Of a DNA stretch of 7,431 bases, positions 1 through 4,942 are shown piece after piece. How positions within the stretch are numbered: the first letter of the stretch is position 1; each line of letters starts with the position of its first letter. The notes under the pieces were generated by a model. The model made no database searches. It was not told the origin of the DNA and was given only the letters and a program-made list of their open reading frames with translations. The stretch spans positions 1-7,431 of the forward strand of contig JAEXDU010000189.1 of assembly GCA_023401495.1 (NCBI GenBank). Reading direction: 5' to 3'. The position numbers and the translations under genes were made by a program. The stretch is from Bacillota bacterium. Its GTDB lineage: Bacteria; Bacillota; Clostridia; Oscillospirales; Acutalibacteraceae.

Positions 1-344
1 TGCTGGGGATCCGCCGCGCCGTTGATCAGGTGAACGGAACCGAATGGAACGCGGTCAAAAATCGACCGGCTGAGAAAACCGTTGAACGACTGCGGGCTGC
101 CAAGAGGAAGACCGACATATTCGTCCATATGAAACGCATTAATGCGTTCCCATGGAAGCTTCTGCTGCACGAATGCATCGAGAAACTCGTTCTGTGAAGG
201 GGCAGCGGCAAAAATGCAGTTGACGGCAGCTTTGTGCTCCAGAATGCTGCGGATGGTATCCGCAGCATCTTGAGCCGCAGCCCTGCCCATTTCCTCTCTG
301 CTTTCAAAAATCTGAAGCTCTACTTCTTCATACTTGGTATGCAT
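1..344 (-). CDS. NagB-like sugar-phosphate isomerase/deaminase, N-terminal part, internal start (partial)
   Basis: ATG 344-342 is preceded by AAAAGGAG with eight bases between GGAG and the start, an excellent ribosome binding site, although this sequence lies inside the open LacI frame. The 114 visible residues match the N-terminal part of the NagB/GalNAc-6-phosphate isomerase family. FHMDEYVGLP (residues 71-80) corresponds to the NagB motif NMDEYVGLP, whose Asp is the catalytic base (Asp72 in E. coli NagB, Asp74 here). PQSFNGFLSRSIFD and INGAA continue the family pattern. The phosphate-binding loop, normally TGGTP, is replaced by AAAPSQNEF (residues 46-54), so the protein is probably a family member with another or unknown substrate rather than true glucosamine-6-phosphate deaminase. 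The C-terminal half, including the active-site lid, lies outside the window. It probably acts in the cytosol on a phosphorylated sugar from the adjoining pathway. Confidence 0.75.
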   Translation of the reverse strand, partial: MHTKYEEVELQIFESREEMGRAAAQDAADTIRSILEHKAAVNCIFAAAPSQNEFLDAFVQQKLPWERINAFHMDEYVGLPLGSPQSFNGFLSRSIFDRVPFGSVHLINGAADPQ

Positions 345-1427
345 GATCTGATCTCCTTTTATTGCATTTTTGTTTTTTCTGACCGACTGGCGAAGCACCA
401 GTTCGGGCTGAATCATGATTTGCGTCGAATCCAGTTCCGGATTTGCGATGTGCGCGAATAGCATATCCGCCGCCGCGTGGCCGGTTTCGAGCGCCGGCTG
501 GTGAATCGTGGTCAGCGGAGGGCTGATCATGGCCGACATGGGAATGTTATCGAACCCGATGACCGAAAGGTCGCGGGGCACCTTGACGCCATGCTGAGAA
601 AGCGAATCGATGATGCCGATGGCGGTAATATCGTTGATCGCCATCACAGCATCGGGCAGGCAGGAGCATCCCAGCAGCATCTGCGCCAAAGCCTTGCCGT
701 TATCGAAATCGACATCGCTCTCCGTATTCTGCTTTGCAGGGCGGATGAGCACCATCTCCTTTTTGATTTCGATACCGGCCTCAGAAAGGGCGCGGCAGTA
801 GCCGTCGAATATCTGTTTGCGGCTGCTGCGGGTGAGCGGATGACTCATAAACGCAATGTTCCGGTGCCCGCATTGGATCAGGTACTGGGCAGCCATGTAC
901 CCACCCTTTAAAAAATCGAAGGAAACGCTGTTCCCTGTAAAACCCTCATGGCTTTGGTCGAACAAAATCAATGGCGGAGCACCGGGGCCGGTCAGCTTTT
1001 TCAGCGAATCGTCACTGTCGTTGATGGAAGACAGCAGAATGCCCGCCACCTGCTGGCGCAGCAGAATATCGATCTGCCGATCCTCCAACTGCGGGCTGTC
1101 GTAAGAGCAGCAGACAATTGGTGCAAACCCGTGAATCACGCACTGCTTTGCAACCGCAGAAACCAGCTGCGCATAAAACGGGTTGATCAGGTCGGGAACA
1201 ATGATGCCTATCTCTCGGCTGGAAACCCCTTTGAGCATCTGGCTGAAAATATTTGGCTGATAATTGAGCTGCCTGGCGGCGCTGCGCACCCGTCCGCGCA
1301 GTTCTTCCGTAACAGGATAGTCCGCATCGTTCAGTACTCTGGAAACGGTCGCAGGAGAAGCCTGCGCCAGCTGTGCAATATCTAAAATGGTCGGTCGACG
1401 TGCGTTTCGGTCAGATGATTTTTTCAT
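1..1427 (-). CDS. LacI-family transcriptional regulator, continuous in frame with a NagB-like domain (partial, runs off window)
   Basis: The frame starts at ATG 1427-1425, seven bases after a GGAG ribosome binding site (1438-1435), and is open to base 3. Residues 12-60 form a LacI helix-turn-helix and hinge: TILDIAQLAQASPATVSRVL, then LNYQPN. Residues about 71-350 form the periplasmic-binding-protein-like effector domain, with REIGIIVPDLINPFYAQLV, GHRNIAFM, DAVMAINDITAIGI and SVIGFDNIPMSAMISPPLTT, all at the usual LacI spacings. LacI proteins normally end near PELVLRQSVR (residues 341-350). Here no stop follows: a lysine-rich linker of about 11 residues leads into a NagB-like domain beginning at Met362, of which 114 residues lie in the window. 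The regulator probably controls its own gene through the twin operators upstream, and perhaps the neighbouring sugar operon. The LacI assignment is very secure. Whether the cell makes one fused polypeptide is not. Confidence 0.9.
   Translation of the reverse strand, partial: MKKSSDRNARRPTILDIAQLAQASPATVSRVLNDADYPVTEELRGRVRSAARQLNYQPNIFSQMLKGVSSREIGIIVPDLINPFYAQLVSAVAKQCVIHGFAPIVCCSYDSPQLEDRQIDILLRQQVAGILLSSINDSDDSLKKLTGPGAPPLILFDQSHEGFTGNSVSFDFLKGGYMAAQYLIQCGHRNIAFMSHPLTRSSRKQIFDGYCRALSEAGIEIKKEMVLIRPAKQNTESDVDFDNGKALAQMLLGCSCLPDAVMAINDITAIGIIDSLSQHGVKVPRDLSVIGFDNIPMSAMISPPLTTIHQPALETGHAAADMLFAHIANPELDSTQIMIQPELVLRQSVRKNKNAIKGDQIMHTKYEEVELQIFESREEMGRAAAQDAADTIRSILEHKAAVNCIFAAAPSQNEFLDAFVQQKLPWERINAFHMDEYVGLPLGSPQSFNGFLSRSIFDRVPFGSVHLINGAADPQ
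342..360 (-). promoter_or_regulatory. Internal ribosome binding site of the NagB-like gene
   Basis: The minus strand reads AAAAGGAGATCAGATCATG. GGAG is at 356-353 and the ATG at 344-342, an ideal spacing of eight bases. The site is itself translated in the LacI frame as KGDQI. It argues that the NagB-like part is, or recently was, a separately translated cistron. Confidence 0.75.
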
Positions 1428-1459
1428 CAGAGAACTCCTTTCGGGAAAACCCAGAACGG

Positions 1460-1477
1460 ATAGAAAACGTTTTCTAT
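1460..1477. promoter_or_regulatory. LacI-type operator, promoter-distal copy
   Basis: A perfect 18-bp palindrome, ATAGAAAACGTTTTCTAT, has the central CG dyad typical of LacI/GalR operators and resembles the CcpA cre core. It lies in the leader of the LacI gene, 33 bases before its start codon, and is identical to the copy at 1536-1553. It is most likely bound by the regulator encoded just downstream. Confidence 0.85.
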
Positions 1478-1535
1478 AAGTACAAAAAATAAATCAGAGC
1501 ATTTAGCTCCATTCACTTACTTAAAATCAGAAAGC

Positions 1536-1553
1536 ATAGAAAACGTTTTCTAT
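1536..1553. promoter_or_regulatory. LacI-type operator, promoter-proximal copy
   Basis: This is the same perfect 18-bp palindrome, ATAGAAAACGTTTTCTAT. Its centre is 76 bp from the centre of the other copy, about 7.2 helical turns. It sits roughly 20 to 40 bases downstream of the predicted transcription start, a position suited to blocking promoter clearance or elongation. The pair could also form a repression loop. Confidence 0.85.
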
Positions 1554-1573
1554 CTGCACAAAATTAATTTCGT

Positions 1574-1609
1574 TTTTAGTATAATATCATAGGATATTAC
1601 GTTTTTCAA
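1574..1609 (-). promoter_or_regulatory. Sigma-A promoter of the LacI/NagB-like unit
   Basis: On the minus strand, -35 TTGAAA (1609-1604) and -10 TATTAT (1586-1581) are separated by exactly 17 bp. Transcription would begin near 1574 and give a leader of about 147 bases containing both operators. A plus-strand TATAAT overlaps the -10 (1580-1585) but lacks a recognisable -35, so I do not call a divergent promoter. Confidence 0.7.
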
Positions 1610-1828
1610 TTTGGAATTTAGATATATTTTCGCCCCGTGTTTTATGCATCTATACAAAGTGCATTTTCTCATCTCCGCCTCATCGACTCATATCAAAAAT
1701 GAACTGATCGATAGAATTCTTGAACCGTTTTCGTACAAATGGAATCCGCCGCCTGCCGCATTTCATGCGATTGCAAGGTTTTTGGGGGTACACCAAGGCC
1801 CACTGTTTATGGAAGTTTTCAGATTTGA
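1610..1828. other. Stretch without a supported gene between the LacI promoter and the collagen-like region
   Basis: Together with the LacI leader this makes about 400 bases without a convincing gene. One plus-strand frame stays open from TTG 1611 to 1904, but it has no ribosome binding site, no recognisable domain, and runs out of phase into the collagen-like DNA. A short ATG-started frame begins at 1809 (MEVFRFDLFG) with only a weak AAGG ten bases upstream. Nothing is recognisable on the minus strand. The stretch may be decayed coding sequence. Confidence 0.5.
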
Positions 1829-2572
1829 CCTATTTGGAATGCAGCCACCGGCCCCACTGGCCCCACCGGGACATTTGCGCCCGGAGAAACGCTCTTTAGC
1901 GTAATTGGTCCTGTAGGAACAGCCACTGTTGGCTTTGGCGAAAGTTTGATTTTCCAGTCCTCTACGCTGGATATTACTGTAACTCAGGGGTCCGCAATTG
2001 TAACAATTGAGGAGACCACTCCTACTGGCCCCACCGGTCCCACTGGACCCACTGGGCCCACCGGACCTACCGGCGCTGACGGTGCTGTCGGACCCACTGG
2101 TCCCACCGGTGCCGACGGAGCTGTTGGACCTACTGGCCCCACCGGACCGACTGGTGCTGATGGTGCTGTCGGACCCACTGGCCCCACCGGCGCCGACGGT
2201 GCAATCGGACCTACTGGCCCCACTGGACCGACTGGTGCTGACGGTGCTGTTGGCCCCACTGGACCGACCGGCGCCGACGGAGCGATCGGACCTACCGGCC
2301 CCACTGGACCGACCGGCGCTGATGGTGCTGTCGGACCCACTGGTCCCACCGGTGCCGAAGGAGCGATCGGACCTACCGGCCCCACTGGACCGACCGGCGC
2401 TGATGGTGCTGTTGGACCTACTGGTCCTACCGGTGCCGACGGTGCGATCGGGCCCACTGGTCCCACCGGACCGACCGGCGCTGATGGTGCTGTCGGACCT
2501 ACTGGTCCTACTGGACCGACCGGTGCTGATGGAGCAATTGGACCTACTGGCCCCACCGGGCCAGTTATATTA
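1829..2572 (+). pseudogene. Collagen-like (Gly-X-Y) repeat protein remnant, possible BclA-type surface/exosporium protein
   Basis: After a TGA at 1826-1828 the frame reads a short collagen stub (ATGPTGPTG, from 1841). A non-collagenous module of about 50 residues follows, containing TFAPGETLFSVIGPVGTATV and LDITVTQGSAIVTIEE. Then come about 181 residues of uninterrupted Gly-X-Y (2021-2563), built from GPT and GAD-GAV/GAI triplets. Such Thr-rich GPT repeats are typical of glycosylated collagen-like proteins on spores or surfaces of Firmicutes. No ATG or GTG exists in this frame downstream of the TGA. The first usable codon is TTG 1946, inside the module and without a ribosome binding site. After GPTGPTGP the frame runs on to 3112 through unrelated sequence, two terminators and the antisense of the next gene, so the natural C-terminal domain is absent. 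I read this as a fragment truncated at both ends. A less likely alternative is a live gene with an unrecognised start or a frameshift near 1830. Confidence 0.6.
2072..2563 (+). repeat. 81-bp higher-order tandem repeat within the collagen-like region
   Basis: Five units of exactly 81 bp begin at 2072, 2153, 2234, 2315 and 2396. An 87-bp variant unit begins at 2477. Each encodes GADGAV-GPTGPT followed by GADGAV/I-GPTGPTGPT; unit four has GAE instead of GAD. Differences between units fall almost entirely at third codon positions. The unit thus alternates 12- and 15-residue blocks and keeps the Gly-X-Y register throughout. Confidence 0.9.
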
Positions 2573-2724
2573 AGCAAATTGCAAAAACCTTTCAAAGCAG
2601 GAGAAAAATATGATATTAGAACAATTGGAACTGTTGTTTTACACAAAACGCTGCCTAGAAGGCGGCACATAAAGCAAAAAAAGAGAGTCACTTCCGAAGA
2701 AAATAGAGAAGCGGATCAGACCCG

Positions 2725-2754
2725 AAAAAACAGCCGGCACGGCAAGCCGTGCCG
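2725..2754 (-). terminator. Intrinsic terminator, second of a tandem pair
   Basis: On the minus strand a perfect 9-bp GC-rich arm, CGGCACGGC, pairs with GCCGTGCCG (2754-2735), followed by GCTG and six T (2730-2725). It lies just beyond the first terminator and probably catches read-through from the sugar operon before the LacI region. Confidence 0.85.
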
Positions 2755-2765
2755 CAGTATAAAAC

Positions 2766-2814
2766 AAAAAGCTGGGGCCACCGATCCCTTTGGGATGGAT
2801 GCCTCCAGCTTTTT
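2766..2814. terminator. Intrinsic terminator of the sugar operon, possibly bidirectional
   Basis: AAAAAGCTGG (2766-2775) pairs perfectly with CCAGCTTTTT (2805-2814). An inner GATCCC/GGGAT stem (2783-2795) makes a long hairpin. Read on the minus strand it ends in TTTTTGTTTTAT, an efficient U-tract, 85 bases after the stop of the last operon gene. On the plus strand it also ends in five T, so it could stop transcription coming from the collagen-like side. Confidence 0.85.
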
Positions 2815-2898
2815 GCAGCAGCCCCAATTTCATATCGATTTGTTCCGCGAATTGGCTTGCCGTTATGCGCAAAAATATTCCATATTCTGCCGCCCCTA

Positions 2899-3876
2899 TC
2901 AAAACGGATGTGCCAGCGTTTTTTCCAGAATCCCGGTCACGGCTGCCACCTGTTCGAGGCTTACCAGCGGAGAGGGCTCATTTTGCTCTGCACAGCGGAT
3001 AAAATGCAGAAGCTCCGTTAAGTACCAGCCGGTGGGCGGCACGTTAATCCCTGTCGGAATTTTTATTTTTTCTTCCGTATCGAACACGTGGGGCTCGGCA
3101 TCAAAGGGGTAAGCGGTAACGCCGGTACCGTCGTTCACGACAACGGCGTTCTCGAAATAGACGCGCCAGCGCGCCGTGAAGGGGAAATTGGCATGGTACC
3201 ATGCGGCTTCCGCGCAGATGTTCAGCTTCCCGAACCGGTACTGAAAACGGTACTGCTCCGCAAAGCCGCGGCCTGGCCCCGCACAGCAGGTGAACGAGGA
3301 TTCCTCCGGCTCGCCAAACAGGCTGACAATCAAATCCAGATCGTGTACATGCAAATCAAACGGAATCAGTCCGCTTTTTTCCGCATCAAACAGCCAGCCG
3401 TTCTGCACCCAGCGCGGACACGCGGAAAGGCGCTCGAAATAACCGTCCAGCGCCTGCCCGTACTCACCGCTCTGTACCAGACTGCGCAGAACCGCGGTTT
3501 CGTTGGTGAACTGCAGCACATGAGCAACATAAAGCTGTACTCCTTTTTCTGCGGCGAGGGCAAACATCTCCTCCACATCGCTTCTGTGGAGCGCGGCCGG
3601 CTTTTCCACAATGGTGTGCTTTCCGAGCTCCAGACTTTCGATCACCTGCTGCTTGTGCAGAAACGTGGGCGTGCAGATGTCCACCAGATCGATTTCCTCG
3701 CTGTGTACCATTTCTGTAATGGATTCGTACATCTTCAGGCCCCATGCCGCAGCGCGTTCCCTGTCCTGCGGGGATTTCCCAACCAGGGCGATCACCCGGC
3801 AATCCGGAATATGTGCATAATTGCTGTAATGCACTGTTCCCATGCCGCCCACGCCGACAATTCCGATTCGCATCAT
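2899..3876 (-). CDS. Gfo/Idh/MocA-family NAD(P)-dependent oxidoreductase (second copy)
   Basis: A 325-residue protein of normal family length, last gene of the operon. The N-terminal Rossmann fold carries GIVGVGGMG (residues 5-13). The conserved EKP motif is at 91-93 (TIVEKPAAL), followed by the C-terminal alpha/beta domain with DLHVHDLDLIVSLFG (174-188), whose His and Asp supply the catalytic pair in this family. The start ATG 3876 (or the adjacent ATG 3873) follows AAAGGAG with about nine bases of spacing. Members oxidise or reduce hydroxyls of sugars, inositols or glycosides with NAD(P) in the cytosol. The substrate cannot be assigned. It is only distantly similar to the other dehydrogenase in the window, for example GVGGMG against GCGKIA and different flanks around EKP, so the two probably catalyse different steps. 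A 109-base gap with a palindromic repeat separates it from the upstream isomerase gene. Confidence 0.93.
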   Translation of the reverse strand: MMRIGIVGVGGMGTVHYSNYAHIPDCRVIALVGKSPQDRERAAAWGLKMYESITEMVHSEEIDLVDICTPTFLHKQQVIESLELGKHTIVEKPAALHRSDVEEMFALAAEKGVQLYVAHVLQFTNETAVLRSLVQSGEYGQALDGYFERLSACPRWVQNGWLFDAEKSGLIPFDLHVHDLDLIVSLFGEPEESSFTCCAGPGRGFAEQYRFQYRFGKLNICAEAAWYHANFPFTARWRVYFENAVVVNDGTGVTAYPFDAEPHVFDTEEKIKIPTGINVPPTGWYLTELLHFIRCAEQNEPSPLVSLEQVAAVTGILEKTLAHPF

Positions 3877-3907
3877 CTGTTTTAACTCCTTTCCGACCCC
3901 TTATAAT

Positions 3908-3977
3908 AACCAGACATTCTTCCTCCCTCGCCGAAGGCGAGGGAGGAAGAACCGCCATGATGTTACATCTTATTGAA
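3908..3977 (+). repeat. Palindromic REP-like repeat, copy A
   Basis: Two perfect 16-bp arms (3917-3932 and 3936-3951) enclose a GAA loop, which on the transcribed minus strand becomes the stable C-UUCG-G tetraloop. There is no T-run after it, so it is not an intrinsic terminator. The loop-proximal arms and the right flank AACCGCCAT..AT, with further matches at ACATC and ATT.GAA, match copy B at 4850-4917 in the opposite orientation. A dispersed intergenic repeat is likely. In the operon mRNA it would be a strong hairpin that could affect stability or processing. Confidence 0.8.
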
Positions 3978-3985
3978 GATTCGTG

Positions 3986-4798
3986 TTACAGCGAAAAACC
4001 GTGCGCGGTCAGGTATGCCGCTGATTTTCGCATCGCCTCGTCGACCTCCGCCAAATCCTTGGGGCCATCCTGTGTGAACTCAATTTCCACGCTCAGCGGG
4101 CAATTATTGCCCGCACGATCGAGCTTTTGAAATATCATCGGGAAATCCACATCGCCTTCCCCGAGCGCGGGGAAATTCCACTCCGTGCGTTCCCCGGCTT
4201 TATCCTTTACATGCATGTACCCGATGCTCTCCATGCAATCATCGAGGTCCTGCGCAAGATCGACCCCGCCGTAAAAAATGGCGTTTGCCGTGTCATAGTT
4301 GATGGAAACAAGCGGGGACGCCACCGCGTCCGTCACTTCCTTCACGATTTTTCCACTGCCGTGTTCCCCGTGAACCTCCAGCACCAGCTTCATCGCGTGT
4401 TTTTCGAGCAGCGGCAGAAGACTGCGGATGTTTTCCACCAATTCCTGGTTTGAGGCGACCGTGTTGTCTTTCAGGTGCGCTTCGCCCACCGAGGAAACGA
4501 TGTATTCACAGCCGAAAAAAGCGGCCAGACGGATATTATCCACAAAGTCAGGAAGCCGCTGCGGGTCCATCAGATTGCAGTGACCGCTCATGGAAATCGG
4601 GGTCAGGCCCGCTTTCTGCAGCTCATCCTGCACCCTGCACAGCCGCGAAAAGGACATGGAAGGAAAAACATGCTCCGTCCAGCCCTTTGTCGCGGTCAGC
4701 TCAATGTAGCGGAACCCCGCTTTTTGAATGCCCGCGATGGCTTCCTCCAAAGAAAATCCGTGGTAGCAGTTGGAATTTGCAATGATGATACGTTTCAA
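3986..4798 (-). CDS. Sugar phosphate isomerase/epimerase-type TIM-barrel protein (second copy)
   Basis: With the TTG start at 4798 the protein has 270 residues, normal for the AP-endonuclease-2-like (xylose-isomerase-like) TIM-barrel family. Expected metal-binding residues occur in order: Glu141 (LVLEVHGEHG), Asp169 (SINYDTANA), His196 (YMHVKDKAG) and Glu238 or Glu240 (SVEIEFT). LGEGDVDFP (212-220) matches a loop common in this family. An in-frame ATG at 4804 lies only one base after AGGAGG (4811-4806), too close to be used. The TTG two codons later is seven bases away, and MKRIIIANSN is a typical family N-terminus, so I choose TTG. Such proteins isomerise or epimerise keto-sugars or, in some clusters, catalyse eliminations on oxidised glycosides. 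Its exact reaction is unknown. It lies between the two palindromic repeats. Confidence 0.92.
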   Translation of the reverse strand: MKRIIIANSNCYHGFSLEEAIAGIQKAGFRYIELTATKGWTEHVFPSMSFSRLCRVQDELQKAGLTPISMSGHCNLMDPQRLPDFVDNIRLAAFFGCEYIVSSVGEAHLKDNTVASNQELVENIRSLLPLLEKHAMKLVLEVHGEHGSGKIVKEVTDAVASPLVSINYDTANAIFYGGVDLAQDLDDCMESIGYMHVKDKAGERTEWNFPALGEGDVDFPMIFQKLDRAGNNCPLSVEIEFTQDGPKDLAEVDEAMRKSAAYLTAHGFSL

Positions 4799-4811
4799 AA
4801 TCATCCCTCCT
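4798..4811 (-). promoter_or_regulatory. Ribosome binding site that decides a TTG start
   Basis: The minus strand reads AGGAGGGATGATTTTG. A consensus AGGAGG (4811-4806) is one base from the ATG at 4804 but seven bases from the TTG at 4798-4796. Spacing therefore favours TTG initiation. The upstream in-frame ATG at 4843 has no such site. Confidence 0.7.
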
Positions 4812-4849
4812 GAAACAGAATCTAACGAGTTCCCGGCCGTCATACTAAT

Positions 4850-4917
4850 TTCTAATTGGATGTCGGATTATGGCGGTTATGTCTCCCCCGCCTTCGGCGG
4901 GGGAGACATAACCGGTT
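4850..4917 (-). repeat. Palindromic REP-like repeat, copy B
   Basis: A perfect inverted repeat of at least 18 bp per arm (4875-4892 and 4896-4913, extendable by one pair) encloses a three-base loop, TTC on the plus strand and GAA on the minus strand. On the minus strand it continues into AACCGCCAT..AT and ACATC..ATT.GAA, the same flank as copy A, so the two copies are inverted relative to each other. It lacks a T-run and lies in the 144-base gap between the two isomerase genes. Confidence 0.8.
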
Positions 4918-4942
4918 TTCACATTCTAATCGAATAGTAGTA

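Larger units (their letters stand above)
2564..2898. other. Intergenic stretch between the collagen-like remnant and the sugar operon
   Basis: This region holds the two terminators listed separately and no convincing gene. One 20-codon plus-strand frame (2610-2672, MILEQLELLFYTKRCLEGGT) follows a good AGGAG eight bases or less upstream, but it is too short and unrecognised to call. The frames that span the whole stretch cross both terminators and read into the antisense of the dehydrogenase gene. Confidence 0.5.

Noticed and set aside
26..307. Minus-strand frame of 93 codons at the left edge
   Set aside because: It is out of phase with the NagB-like frame, which carries the clear HMDEYVGLP motif over the same bases.
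477..1385. Plus-strand open frames across the LacI gene
   Set aside because: They are antisense shadows of a strongly recognisable LacI protein and contain no domain or ribosome binding site.
1580..1585. Plus-strand TATAAT as a divergent promoter for the collagen-like region
   Set aside because: No -35 resembling TTGACA lies 16-18 bases upstream, and the bases are already used by the minus-strand promoter. It remains possible but unsupported.
2021..2563. CRISPR array in the repeat region
   Set aside because: The repeats are contiguous, keep a Gly-X-Y reading frame and have no spacers.
1984..2691. Minus-strand open frame of 235 codons with GPVGPVG repeats
   Set aside because: It is the mirror of the plus-strand collagen repeat. 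Gly is not at every third position (it contains APSAP blocks), and it has no sensible start context, so the plus strand is the coding one.
2639..2902. Minus-strand frame just after the last operon gene
   Set aside because: It runs straight through both terminators, starts with TTG without a ribosome binding site, and has no recognisable content.
3088..3885. Long plus-strand frame opposite the second dehydrogenase, and similar ones at 4856-5818 and 6046-6915
   Set aside because: Each is a shadow of a well-supported minus-strand enzyme, a common effect of GC-rich third positions. None shows a protein-like pattern.
3917..3951. Hairpins at 3917-3951 and 4875-4913 as terminators
   Set aside because: Neither is followed by a T-run on either strand, and both lie inside an operon. 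A structural repeat explains them better.
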